Shown here: positions 12,891-19,371 of the stretch, piece after piece | Layout of the letters: each line of letters opens with the position of its first letter | Numbering within the stretch: the first letter of the stretch is position 1 | Source of the DNA: a virus | Direction: 5' to 3' (one strand) | IMG/VR virus record: IMGVR_UViG_3300043775_000601 | Coordinates: 1 to 21,812 of that record | DNA length: 21,812 bases | Program-made: the position numbers and the translations under genes | Notes under the pieces: generated by a model | Seen by the model: only the letters and a program-made list of their open reading frames with translations | Told to the model about the DNA's origin: nothing | Databases searched by the model: none

Positions 12891-14538
12891 CCGCAATCCA
12901 CAATTCCGGTCCAAGATGGCGGAAGACATCTTTAATCATAAGTATGCCCATGAAGGTGCAGAGACATGGACAGCCCTAGCACATACGCTAGTGGATGATG
13001 TGTGTAGTGATGTGATGACCCACGGGGACATGGCACAGTTAGCACAATACATCACTGACATGAAGTTCATCCCAGGCGGAAGATACCTGTACTACGCAGG
13101 ACGTAGGAACAAATTCTTTAACAATTGCTTTTTGTTGAAGGCTGAGGAGGATACCCGTGAGGATTGGGCTGACCTCTCATGGAAGTCCGAGTCCTGCCTG
13201 ATGACCGGAGGTGGCATTGGAGTAGACTACAGCACCTATCGCCCCAAGGGGTCTCGCCTCTCCCGCACTGGCGGCTCCGCAAGCGGTCCCATCCCCAAGA
13301 TGGAGATGATCAACGAGATCGGCCGCAAGGTAATGCAGGGTGGCTCACGCCGCTCTGCCATCTACGCCAGCCTCAACTGGCAGCATGGGGATATCCAAGA
13401 CTTCCTCAAGGCCAAGGACTGGCACTCCATGATTGTCCCTGGGACCTCCACGTCCCTCGCACAGGTCAAGGAGAATGACTTCAACTGGCCTGCACCTCTC
13501 GACATGACCAACATATCGGTCAACTACGACACCAAGTGGCTGACCAATGTGGAGGCCTTCAATGACCTTGGGGATGTCTTCATCCAGAACGTACGCCAAG
13601 CCCTCCAGACAGGTGAGCCAGGTTTCTCATTCAACTTCTGGCACAAAGAGAACGAAACGCTACGCAATGCCTGCACTGAGGTCACCTCAGAGGATGACAG
13701 CGATGTCTGCAATCTGGGCAGTCTGAACTTCGGGCGCATTGAGTCACTACAGGAACTCACGGATGTCATCAGACTCGCAACTCAGTTTCTCATTTGCGGA
13801 ACCCTCAAGGCCCAACTACCCTATAGTAAGGTACATCTCGTTCGAGAAAAGAATCGACGGCTGGGTCTTGGTATCATGGGGCTTCACGAATGGCTGCTTA
13901 AGAGAGGTGAGCGCTTCGGAGTTACCCCAGAGCTTCATCAGTGGCTTACAATCTACCAGAGTGTCTCTGCTAGAGAGGCTGCTGATTTTTCCGCCCGTTG
14001 CAGCGTGTCTACCCCTGTTGCTAACCGCGCCATTGCTCCAACAGGCACTATCGGCCTACTGGCTGGAACCACTCAGGGGATTGAACCCCTTTACGCAGTC
14101 GCCTACAAGCGAAGGTATCTGAAGAACGGCACAGAGTGGCACTACCAGTATGAGGTAGACCACACAGCCAATGAGTTGATTGAGCGCTACGGCGTAGACC
14201 CCGACTCCATCGAAACAGCAGCAGACCTCGCTAGGGACTATACGCGGCGCATGGCCTTTCAGGCTGACGTGCAGGACTATGTAGACCAGTCCATCTCCAG
14301 CACTATCAACTTGCCTCCTTGGGGTTCTGAGTTGAACAATGAGGATACGGTAATGCCATTCGCCAAAGCCCTCGCCTCATATGCCCCTCGCATGCGTGGG
14401 TTCACTTGCTATCCCGATGGGAGCAGGGGTGGCCAGCCGATTACCACGGTCAGCTACAAGGAGGCACAGCAGCACCAGGGCACCGAGTTCAAGGAGGTGT
14501 TCCATGATGCTTGCAGTGGTGGGGTGTGTGGCGTGTAA
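12874..14538 (+). CDS. nrdJ: Class II (B12-dependent) ribonucleotide reductase
   Basis: Makes deoxyribonucleotides from ribonucleotides using adenosylcobalamin as radical source, without oxygen or a small subunit. 554 aa, a compact phage form (bacterial NrdJ is usually over 700). NNCFLL carries redox C85; NACTE carries the thiyl-radical C267 and E269; C279 (DVCNLGSLN) is the second redox Cys; IAPTGTIGLLAGTTQGIEP is the phosphate-binding signature; and the C-terminal C547/C552 pair (ACSGGVCGV) is the reducing shuttle. Every key residue is present. No NrdB-like gene is in the window, which agrees with class II. ATG 12874 is chosen because NPQFRSKMAEDIF belongs to the family N-terminus; its ribosome site (AAGGA) is distant. 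The overlap with the HNH gene suggests disturbed expression signals. Confidence 0.93.
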   Translation: MTFKSNRNPQFRSKMAEDIFNHKYAHEGAETWTALAHTLVDDVCSDVMTHGDMAQLAQYITDMKFIPGGRYLYYAGRRNKFFNNCFLLKAEEDTREDWADLSWKSESCLMTGGGIGVDYSTYRPKGSRLSRTGGSASGPIPKMEMINEIGRKVMQGGSRRSAIYASLNWQHGDIQDFLKAKDWHSMIVPGTSTSLAQVKENDFNWPAPLDMTNISVNYDTKWLTNVEAFNDLGDVFIQNVRQALQTGEPGFSFNFWHKENETLRNACTEVTSEDDSDVCNLGSLNFGRIESLQELTDVIRLATQFLICGTLKAQLPYSKVHLVREKNRRLGLGIMGLHEWLLKRGERFGVTPELHQWLTIYQSVSAREAADFSARCSVSTPVANRAIAPTGTIGLLAGTTQGIEPLYAVAYKRRYLKNGTEWHYQYEVDHTANELIERYGVDPDSIETAADLARDYTRRMAFQADVQDYVDQSISSTINLPPWGSELNNEDTVMPFAKALASYAPRMRGFTCYPDGSRGGQPITTVSYKEAQQHQGTEFKEVFHDACSGGVCGV

Positions 14539-14552
14539 GCCCGACCAACCGC

Positions 14553-14594
14553 AAAATCTGAATGCCATCCGCTAACTAGAAAATCTGAATGCCA
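14553..14594 (+). repeat. 15-bp direct repeat, period 27, after ribonucleotide reductase
   Basis: AAAATCTGAATGCCA at 14553-14567 and 14580-14594, 27 bases apart. The near copy AAATCTGAATGGC is at 10393 and at 12541, the start of the HNH gene. It might be a trace of recombination or of the mobile HNH gene. Confidence 0.6.
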
Positions 14595-14605
14595 CCAAGT
14601 TGCTA

Positions 14606-14625
14606 CCGTCCACAGATAGCAACTA
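14606..14625 (+). promoter_or_regulatory. Degenerate copy of the recurring leader
   Basis: CCGTCCACAGATAGCAACTA resembles the leaders at 3111, 5108 and 11898, but no gene follows; a terminator begins 16 bases later. It may be a relic. Confidence 0.3.
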
Positions 14626-14640
14626 TAAGTCTACCGAAAG

Positions 14641-14683
14641 CACCGATTCGTCACCCTTCGCCGGCTGATGGATCGGTGTTTTT
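14641..14683 (+). terminator. Rho-independent terminator after ribonucleotide reductase
   Basis: 13-bp stem (14641-14653 with 14666-14678, two G-U pairs), 12-base loop, then TTTTT. The outer seven pairs, CACCGAT and ATCGGTG, are perfect. It closes the replication and nucleotide block. Confidence 0.88.
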
Positions 14684-14954
14684 CATCCTGGGAACGGGAG
14701 GTCTGTTCTCAGCTTGTTCTGAGGCTCTAGGAAGGCCCGTGGCGGGCTTTAATGGGGCTTTAGGTCCCGAGGTAGCCTAGAAATTTCCGGACGCTGGCGG
14801 TGCCTCTGAGGGCTTTCTAGGGCATAGAGTACCTGGAGTTGTAATCGTCACCTGATTTGATGCATGTAAATATTCTACAAGAGGCGACTAATGCCACATT
14901 TGAGACACAAAGCACGGGCATACTTACATCATCAAACGAGAGGAGAACTAGACC
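14684..14954. other. Intergenic region between terminator and small-gene block
   Basis: No supported gene. It contains a second, weaker stem-loop (14732-14739 with 14743-14750, TGG loop, only three T after it) and an AT-rich patch near 14838-14880 where a promoter for the small genes might lie; no clear -35/-10 pair was found. A 31-codon frame at 14891 is not convincing. Confidence 0.5.
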
Positions 14955-15128
14955 ATGGTTATCAAGTATTATGGCAAGGACATTAGGGGCGGGCTGCCGA
15001 GCCTGTTAGACATGTACTTCGCTGATCCCTACAGGAACAAGCCGGAAGACAGCCCGTCATGGTCCGTGTGGATTGTGCCCGGAACAGTAGACAACGAAGG
15101 AAACCACATTGAGGAGGAAACCAAGTGA
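14955..15128 (+). CDS. 57-aa protein of unknown function
   Basis: Starts MVIKYYGKDIRGGLPSLLDM and ends HIEEETK. ATG 14955 has AGAGGAG 9 bases upstream. Soluble, with SWSVWIVPGTVDNEGN as a probable beta hairpin. First gene of the small-gene block; GTGA overlap with the next. Not recognised. Confidence 0.65.
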   Translation: MVIKYYGKDIRGGLPSLLDMYFADPYRNKPEDSPSWSVWIVPGTVDNEGNHIEEETK

Positions 15129-15355
15129 CAACCCTCCGCATTCACTCAACGCCCCTGATCTATTCCCCCGGCATGTTTCGCTGGTTAGAGCAGGCCCTAT
15201 TGCCGGACGCTTCACAGCCCATGGAGCTTAAGCTTGACCTCCTCGCAGCAATGGGCATTCCCGACGATTTCCACCTTGCCACGCTGGCAGGGGAATACGT
15301 GAGCAGGACGGAAGGCGAGACGCTCGTAATTACTTATGACGTAGGCGCGGCTTAA
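15125..15355 (+). CDS. 76-aa protein of unknown function
   Basis: GTG start at 15125, with GAGGAGG upstream, overlapping the preceding TGA. Begins MTTLRIHSTPLIYSPGMFRW, then a helix MELKLDLLAAMG, and closes with strands GEYVSRTEGETLVITYDVG. No motif recognised; the neat ribosome site and overlap support it as a gene. Confidence 0.68.
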   Translation: MTTLRIHSTPLIYSPGMFRWLEQALLPDASQPMELKLDLLAAMGIPDDFHLATLAGEYVSRTEGETLVITYDVGAA

Positions 15356-15368
15356 GCGCCGCTTAATG

Positions 15369-15387
15369 TAACACAAAAGGAGACAGT
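15369..15387 (+). promoter_or_regulatory. Leader with AACACAAAAGGAGACAGT
   Basis: Upstream of the 15392 gene. It is near-identical to 15757-15774 before the next gene and resembles the CCACAAACGGAAACA leaders. It includes the ribosome site AAGGAGA. Confidence 0.45.
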
Positions 15388-15391
15388 CAAC

Positions 15392-15742
15392 ATGGCTAAG
15401 AACATCTATGACCAACACCGTGCAGCATTCTCTAACGTGAGCGCCTATGTGATCATGCGCCATGGCGATAGAGTGGCTAACATTGCTTTCAAGTTTCCCC
15501 GTGACGGCGCTTCTAGGCTTTATGCCTATGTCCATTGGTTTGGCATCCCAATGGTTCGCGGTTCAGCCGGAGGCTATGGTTACGATAAGAAGACGGCAGC
15601 ATGCAACAGCGCCAGCCGCGCATTGCTTCTCCCGTCTAGCGATAGCCAAGAGGCATTCAACAAGGCCCTAGCCATTGATGATGGAAACGACTGGGAACGG
15701 AACTTGCGGAACGCAGGGTTCGACGTTCTTCAGGCTGTTTAA
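15392..15742 (+). CDS. 116-aa protein of unknown function
   Basis: Begins MAKNIYDQHRAAFSNVSAYV, with AAGGAGA 8 bases upstream. The reading AYVIMRHGDRVANIAFKFPR, then RLYAYVHWFG, then RGSAGGYGYDKKTAACNSA suggests a small alpha/beta protein with a glycine-rich turn. Similar layouts occur in phage and plasmid accessory proteins but I cannot name a family. Soluble, no membrane segment. Confidence 0.72.
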   Translation: MAKNIYDQHRAAFSNVSAYVIMRHGDRVANIAFKFPRDGASRLYAYVHWFGIPMVRGSAGGYGYDKKTAACNSASRALLLPSSDSQEAFNKALAIDDGNDWERNLRNAGFDVLQAV

Positions 15743-15754
15743 CCAGGTTCAAAT

Positions 15755-15774
15755 CTAACACAAACGGAGACATT
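15755..15774 (+). promoter_or_regulatory. Leader with AACACAAACGGAGACATT
   Basis: Second copy of the leader at 15369, before the 15779 gene. CACAAACGGA matches the primase leader (CACAAACGGA at 5113) exactly, linking the two sets. Confidence 0.45.
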
Positions 15775-15778
15775 CCAC

Positions 15779-15976
15779 ATGCTTTACCCCTCAGACCTAC
15801 CACAACAGGCATTCGATGAACTGGTGCGCGCTATCGCTTTGTTCGCCCTCATGGAGAACCACGAGATTGAGCAAGTGGCAGCGTCAATCGAAACGCCCTC
15901 AATGAGTGATAGCGCCGCCATGCGCTCCTCAATGCAGCAGCTTGCAAACATCATTCGCAGTTTCAAGGAGGATTGA
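15779..15976 (+). CDS. 65-aa helical protein of unknown function
   Basis: Begins MLYPSDLPQQAFDELVRAIA. Acidic, fully helical, with MENHEIEQVAASIE and SMQQLANIIRSF. ATG 15779 has GGAGA 8 bases upstream within the repeated leader. Not recognised. Confidence 0.66.
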   Translation: MLYPSDLPQQAFDELVRAIALFALMENHEIEQVAASIETPSMSDSAAMRSSMQQLANIIRSFKED

Positions 15977-15978
15977 TC

Positions 15979-16059
15979 ATGCAGTGGACAATCAGAGTGC
16001 AGGCCCTCGCAGGGTTCATGGCGTTCGCGCTTGGCTTCCTCGCAGCGTTGAAGGTGTGA
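15979..16059 (+). CDS. 26-aa membrane peptide
   Basis: Starts MQWTIRVQALAGFMAFALGF and ends LAALKV: a single hydrophobic helix. AAGGAGG lies 7 bases before ATG 15979, an excellent ribosome site, and the gene fills the gap between two neighbours exactly. Function unknown. Confidence 0.6.
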   Translation: MQWTIRVQALAGFMAFALGFLAALKV

Positions 16060-16061
16060 CC

Positions 16062-16256
16062 ATGGGCTATCATCAATTCATCGATGAACTGGGCAATGCC
16101 TACGGTTCATTCGTCCTTGAGTTCATAGCGGCCGATCCGTACCTCGACCCCGGATACTATTGGACCGCATGTTTCCCAGGGTGCCTCAACGATAGCGACC
16201 CAGTGGGGCCATTCGAGACCATGGAAGACGCAATGAAGGATGCGAACAATGTGTAA
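16062..16256 (+). CDS. 64-aa acidic protein of unknown function
   Basis: Begins MGYHQFIDELGNAYGSFVLE and contains DPGYYWTACFPGCLNDSDPVG, then FETMEDAMKDA. The layout (short strands, Tyr/Trp-rich core, then a helix following F-T-EDA) is like small single-domain accessory proteins seen widely in proteobacterial phages. AAGGTG is 5 bases upstream of ATG 16062. Overlaps the next gene by 8 bases. Confidence 0.68.
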   Translation: MGYHQFIDELGNAYGSFVLEFIAADPYLDPGYYWTACFPGCLNDSDPVGPFETMEDAMKDANNV

Positions 16257-16593
16257 GGGCTTCAGCATTACCTATGAGACCGTCACGCCAGAAAGCGCAG
16301 AGCATGGGGAGGCAGAGGACGCAGGCTTCTATCTCCAGGAACTAACATTCAGTGAGGCTTGGAGCTACCTACGTAACCTTGGAGCTATTGGCTGTCACTG
16401 CGAGGCTGATAGCTATCCTATCCGTAACCCGAGCTGGTTCACGTTTTATCAGGTAGACGAGAACTATGCCACTGGCGAGGTGACGAGCTACGCACTGCAT
16501 GTCCCGTCTCAGGTGACGGAAAGTAGTCGCATGCGGATTGCAAGGGCTTTAGGCTGCTATGGGTTGACCAGCCGCAAGATGATAGGAGCGTGA
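16249..16593 (+). CDS. Conserved-type accessory protein, 114 aa
   Basis: Begins MCKGFSITYETVTPESAEHG, then EDAGFYLQELTFSEAWSYLR, a Cys/His patch (GCHCEAD), WFTFYQVDENYATGEVTSYALH and a C-terminal SSRMRIARALG. The order ITYETVTPESAE-G-AE--GF, a helix, then WFT-Y and SSRxRI is a pattern I know from small proteins of alphaproteobacterial phages and plasmids; the function is unknown. ATG 16249 is preferred over ATG 16240 because AAGGA is then 8 bases upstream. Confidence 0.75.
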   Translation: MCKGFSITYETVTPESAEHGEAEDAGFYLQELTFSEAWSYLRNLGAIGCHCEADSYPIRNPSWFTFYQVDENYATGEVTSYALHVPSQVTESSRMRIARALGCYGLTSRKMIGA

Positions 16594-16596
16594 GCA

Positions 16597-16827
16597 ATGC
16601 GGAAATCTAAGATCGATCTAGCTGTCGATGCACTCAACGCTCAAAGAGGCCTCACGTATCCCATGATCGGCCACTTGCGTTATGCTAACCTTTGGGGTGA
16701 GCCACGGCGCTACCGGACACTGTATACAATCATCAATGACGGGGGTGGCGTGAGTTACTCAGAGTTCAACGGACGCAGCACCAGGGAGACATTAGGCAAG
16801 CTCAGGAGGGCATTGGATGGACGGTAA
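16597..16827 (+). CDS. 76-aa basic protein of unknown function
   Basis: Begins MRKSKIDLAVDALNAQRGLT. Basic, helix then strands (YRTLYTIINDGGGVSYSEF) then a helix rich in Arg (STRETLGKLRRALDGR). AGGAG is 8 bases before the ATG. It could bind nucleic acid, judging only by charge. Overlaps the next micro gene by 11 bases. Confidence 0.68.
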   Translation: MRKSKIDLAVDALNAQRGLTYPMIGHLRYANLWGEPRRYRTLYTIINDGGGVSYSEFNGRSTRETLGKLRRALDGR

Positions 16828-16906
16828 GTTACTGGGAGATCTGATAGCGCTGCCCGTACTCTTAGCACTCTATGGGTTAGTGCGATGTATCGAATGGATA
16901 TTCTAG
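16817..16906 (+). CDS. 29-aa membrane peptide
   Basis: Starts MDGKLLGDLIALPVLLALYG and ends LVRCIEWIF: one membrane helix. AGGAGGG stands 6 bases before ATG 16817. It is the last gene before a terminator. Function unknown; compare 5021-5107 and 15979-16059. Confidence 0.62.
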   Translation: MDGKLLGDLIALPVLLALYGLVRCIEWIF

Positions 16907-16917
16907 AGAATACTTGA

Positions 16918-16947
16918 GGCGGGACAGTAAGTCTCGCCTTTTCTTTT
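16918..16947 (+). terminator. Rho-independent terminator closing the small-gene block
   Basis: GGCGGGAC-AGTAA-GTCTCGCC stem-loop (one G-T pair) followed by TTTTCTTTT. Confidence 0.9.
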
Positions 16948-17002
16948 AAAGACGAAGTATAGTACCAATAAATTTACGCGCGCTAATAGTATAGCCCAAT
17001 GT

Positions 17003-17022
17003 ATTGCGAAGTATTACGCAAT
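17003..17022. repeat. Inverted repeat ATTGCG-N8-CGCAAT
   Basis: Perfect 6-bp arms around an AT-rich 8-base centre, in the most AT-rich part of the gap. Operator-like or origin-like. Confidence 0.5.
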
Positions 17023-17045
17023 GCCAAATGTCTAGGCCAAATGTC
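17023..17045 (+). repeat. Direct repeat GCCAAATGTC, period 13
   Basis: GCCAAATGTC at 17023-17032 and 17036-17045, directly after the inverted repeat. Together they could form an iteron-like binding site. Confidence 0.5.
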
Positions 17046-17286
17046 CCTCATCGCTACCCCTTAGTCTCTATCATCCTACGATATAGTAGATAGATCAACA
17101 GCTTAGCCTGAAAGTGGGGGAGCATGTGGGGGAACTGGACGCTACTGAGCGCTGGCGACAGGCTCCAAGGGTCCCTCTGAGGCCATTTAGCCCATATGAA
17201 TGCCGAATGATCACTTCAAAAAAACCGCTTAAGGTCTTGTTGGTTGTTGTTTGACCTTGAGCAGCAGTGAAAGACGCCAGGAATCG

Positions 17287-17316
17287 GGGTCCCTTAGGGT
17301 CCCATTGGGTCCCATT
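17287..17316 (+). repeat. Three tandem 10-bp GGGTCCC repeats
   Basis: Units GGGTCCCTTA, GGGTCCCATT, GGGTCCCATT with exact 10-base period, near one helical turn. Single GGGTCCC copies flank at 17169-17175 and 17513-17519. The heptamer is nearly self-complementary. Confidence 0.75.
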
Positions 17317-17401
17317 CTGGCCACAATTGGGTGGGGGGTGCGACATTCTGTCCTTATTTGGACCTATCGTATTGATATCGCCCACTAAAGGGCTTCGAGA
17401 C

Positions 17402-17421
17402 CCCCCCTTTTGGGGAGACTT
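17402..17421 (+). repeat. 20-mer shared with RNA polymerase leader
   Basis: Identical to 267-286, with the CCCC-TTTT-GGGG hairpin followed by AGACTT. The flanks differ. Here it lies 466 bases before the tail fibre gene. Confidence 0.65.
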
Positions 17422-17430
17422 AGAGAAGAT

Positions 17431-17451
17431 GGGGACCAAATAGATGTCCCC
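17431..17451. repeat. Hairpin GGGGAC-N9-GTCCCC
   Basis: Perfect 6-bp stem 10 bases after the shared 20-mer. No T-run follows, so it is not a simple terminator. Confidence 0.5.
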
Positions 17452-17565
17452 CAGCCTATATCATTACTGAACATATTCTCGCCACACTCTCTGCCCTTGC
17501 CCTGGGTCTCTAGGGTCCCATGCGTCTCCTCGGGGGATAGCCGCAATGGGGGGTAGGGGGGTTCT

Positions 17566-17884
17566 ACTTAAAGTAACCTTAAGTAAACTCTAAGTCTGGC
17601 TCTACGCCAACCCCAAGCCTTACCTCCCGCTTGGGACTAGGAGTATCACTATCCAGTGAAACCCTAAGACCAAGCCTACCGTAAGTTACCTTAAGTAGCC
17701 CTCCTCTGGGTCTATTCTGTTTTCTCCTCCCTGGTCTCCCTCCTTAGTCAGGCTCAAGTCGCTTCTAGCGAAGCTCTCAGCCGACTTAAAGTAACCTGAA
17801 GACCTGTCTCCCTTCCTGTGTCTCCCTACTGAGGGCTGACCTCAAGCTAAGCCATGCGTAGACATGGCGTCACATAAGGTAACC
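17566..17884 (+). repeat. ACTTAAAGTAACCTTAAGT repeat family upstream of tail fibre gene
   Basis: Copy A, 17566-17584, is a near-palindrome (8-bp arms ACTTAAAG and CCTTAAGT with one mismatch, TAA centre). Copy B, 17685-17697, keeps GTTACCTTAAGTA. Copy C, 17784-17797, has ACTTAAAGTAACCT identical to A. A short form, TAAGGTAACC, is at 17875-17884, directly before ATG 17887. Spacing is about 90-115 bases. They could be operator sites, promoter parts or terminal-repeat motifs. Confidence 0.6.
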
Positions 17885-17886
17885 CC

Positions 17887-19131
17887 ATGCCCCTCGAAGC
17901 AGGCACTTTCATCTCTGATCTCAACGCCAGCAATCCGGCTGGCACTGACACCCTGGACCGTGCTGATGACCACCTCAGGCTCATCAAGTCTACTGTCAAG
18001 GCGACCTTCCCCAACATCACGGGGGCTGTGACTCCGACACAGGCTGATCTTAACAAGCTTACCTCTGCTGGTAACCCACAGTTCGCTACCATTGAACTTG
18101 GGGCAGCTTCAGATACCACTCTGTCTCGGGTGTCTGCGGGTGTCATTGCAGTAGAGGGCGTGGCGGTTCCGCTGAACAGCATTACGAACACCCACACAGC
18201 CCAGCAGATAGAGCTAGGGCATGCTTCAGACACGACCATCACCCGCTCCGCTGCGGGTGTTCTGGCTGTGGAGGGCGGCGTTATCCCGAAGGAAAACCGC
18301 GTCAATACGTTCACGGTTGACCAGCTTATCAGTACGGGCGCTTCGCAGGCGCTCCTTTCGTTGCAGGCCAATGCAGCCGTGGCAAAGACTATCCAGTTCC
18401 TTACGGGCGCAACTAGTCGCTGGGTTCTTTCCTCTGAAGCCACTGCCGAAAGTGGTTCCAACGCTGGCTCTAATTTTATCATCAACAGCTACAACGATGC
18501 TGGTGCTTATCTCGGCACTCCGTTTCAGATCACGCGCAGCACAGGCAACGTAGGCATAGGCGTAACCCCTAGTGTGAAGTTTGACACAGTTGGGCCTGCG
18601 TGGGTTCGTGGCGCTGCGGCGGCGGGGGCTGTTGCTGTCATTACTCCTGACGCAACTTCGGGCGCAAACGGCATCGCAATTGAGGCCAGTTTTCTTACTG
18701 GCGGCAATGGCCCTATCAAGTTCAAGACCGCTGCAACTGACCGCCTTCAGATCGACAATCTTGGAAACGTCTTGAACGTCTCATCCGGTGGCCTCGGCTA
18801 CGGCACGGGCAGCGGCGGCACGGTTACGCAGATTACCAGCAAGTCCACGGGCGTCACGCTGAACAAGACCAACGGACTTATAACCATGAATGCCGCCGCT
18901 TTGGCCGCAGGGGCAACTGTGTCATTTACTGTTACAAACAGCACAATGGCTGCGGCTGACTTGGTGATTGTGAACTGCCAAAGCGGGTATGCTTCTGCTG
19001 GTGCCTACCGAGTGCAGGCAGAAACCGGAGCGGCGGGGTCTTTCCAGATTTCCCTCACCAACACCACGGGCGGTAGCCTCTCGGAGGCTGTGGCTGTGAA
19101 ATTTGCCATCATCAAAGCCGTAACTTCATAA
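17887..19131 (+). CDS. Tail fibre-like structural protein
   Basis: 414 aa, Ala/Gly/Thr/Ser-rich, few charged residues and two Cys-poor beta regions, as in trimeric phage fibres. The N-terminus (PLEAGTFISDLNASNPAGTD, then LDRADDHLRLIKSTVKATFP) is the usual virion-attachment sequence of alphaproteobacterial podophage fibres. Residues 69-145 hold two 39-residue repeats, each with IELG-ASDTT--R--AGV-AVEG. The C-terminal domain from about 302 (GLGYGTGSGGTVTQITSKST) is a common fibre/appendage tip module. ATG 17887 has AAGGTAACC upstream. Likely binds the host surface. No chaperone or enzymatic domain is seen. The gene starts the structural part of the window and shares TAATG with the next gene. 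Confidence 0.85.
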   Translation: MPLEAGTFISDLNASNPAGTDTLDRADDHLRLIKSTVKATFPNITGAVTPTQADLNKLTSAGNPQFATIELGAASDTTLSRVSAGVIAVEGVAVPLNSITNTHTAQQIELGHASDTTITRSAAGVLAVEGGVIPKENRVNTFTVDQLISTGASQALLSLQANAAVAKTIQFLTGATSRWVLSSEATAESGSNAGSNFIINSYNDAGAYLGTPFQITRSTGNVGIGVTPSVKFDTVGPAWVRGAAAAGAVAVITPDATSGANGIAIEASFLTGGNGPIKFKTAATDRLQIDNLGNVLNVSSGGLGYGTGSGGTVTQITSKSTGVTLNKTNGLITMNAAALAAGATVSFTVTNSTMAAADLVIVNCQSGYASAGAYRVQAETGAAGSFQISLTNTTGGSLSEAVAVKFAIIKAVTS

Positions 19132-19361
19132 TGAACTGCCCGCTCCCGCGCTACTACCTCTGCCATGCGGTGATTGCGCTGTTAATCGCCGCAGTCCTGT
19201 GGTGGCCTTTAGGTCTACCCGCAGGCCTCGCTGCTGGCACAGCCTTCTACGCTGGCCGTGAGTTTACCCAGTGGGAGTCAGGCCTGCCCTTCGATTGGAA
19301 GGGGCTTCTGGCTCCCTTCACCGTGTGCCTGATCATCCTTCTGGCCTATCGTCTCCTCTAG
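19131..19361 (+). CDS. Small membrane protein, holin candidate
   Basis: 76 aa with two membrane segments: YLCHAVIALLIAAVLWWPLG with LPAGLAAGTAFY following, and a C-terminal LLAPFTVCLIILLAYRLL. Between them is GREFTQWESGLPFDWKGLL. The GRE-(T)Q-WE...FDWKGLLAP pattern occurs in small membrane proteins beside phage lysis genes. A holin forms the hole that releases lysis enzymes; the call rests on size, membrane topology and its place beside a coiled-coil membrane protein and a lysozyme-domain protein. TAATG overlap with the tail fibre gene. Confidence 0.65.
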   Translation: MNCPLPRYYLCHAVIALLIAAVLWWPLGLPAGLAAGTAFYAGREFTQWESGLPFDWKGLLAPFTVCLIILLAYRLL

Positions 19362-19371
19362 CCTTCCGTGA

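Larger units (their letters stand above)
16948..17886. other. 940-bp repeat-rich noncoding region
   Basis: The largest gap in an otherwise tightly packed window. It starts AT-rich (to about 17100), goes through G-runs and GGGTCCC repeats, then hairpins, then ACTTAAAGTAACC repeats and a CT-rich end. The only long frame (minus strand 17095-17439) has the composition of translated repeats. Likely roles are a replication origin, a late-gene control region, or the genome end with its terminal repeat, as T7-like ends carry short repeat arrays. Which one cannot be decided from one window. Confidence 0.6.

Noticed and set aside
14732-14750. Second stem-loop as a terminator
   Set aside because: Eight-pair stem but only three T residues follow; mentioned but not called.
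14589-14780. 63-codon plus-strand frame after ribonucleotide reductase
   Set aside because: It runs through a strong terminator, lacks a ribosome site and its translation is not protein-like.
14891-14986. 31-codon frame with AGAGG 7 bases upstream
   Set aside because: Arg/His-rich, overlaps the better supported gene at 14955 by 32 bases; kept only as a possibility.
17095-17439. 114-codon minus-strand frame in the large gap
   Set aside because: Much of it is translated GGGTCCC repeat and G/C-runs; no ribosome site or motif.
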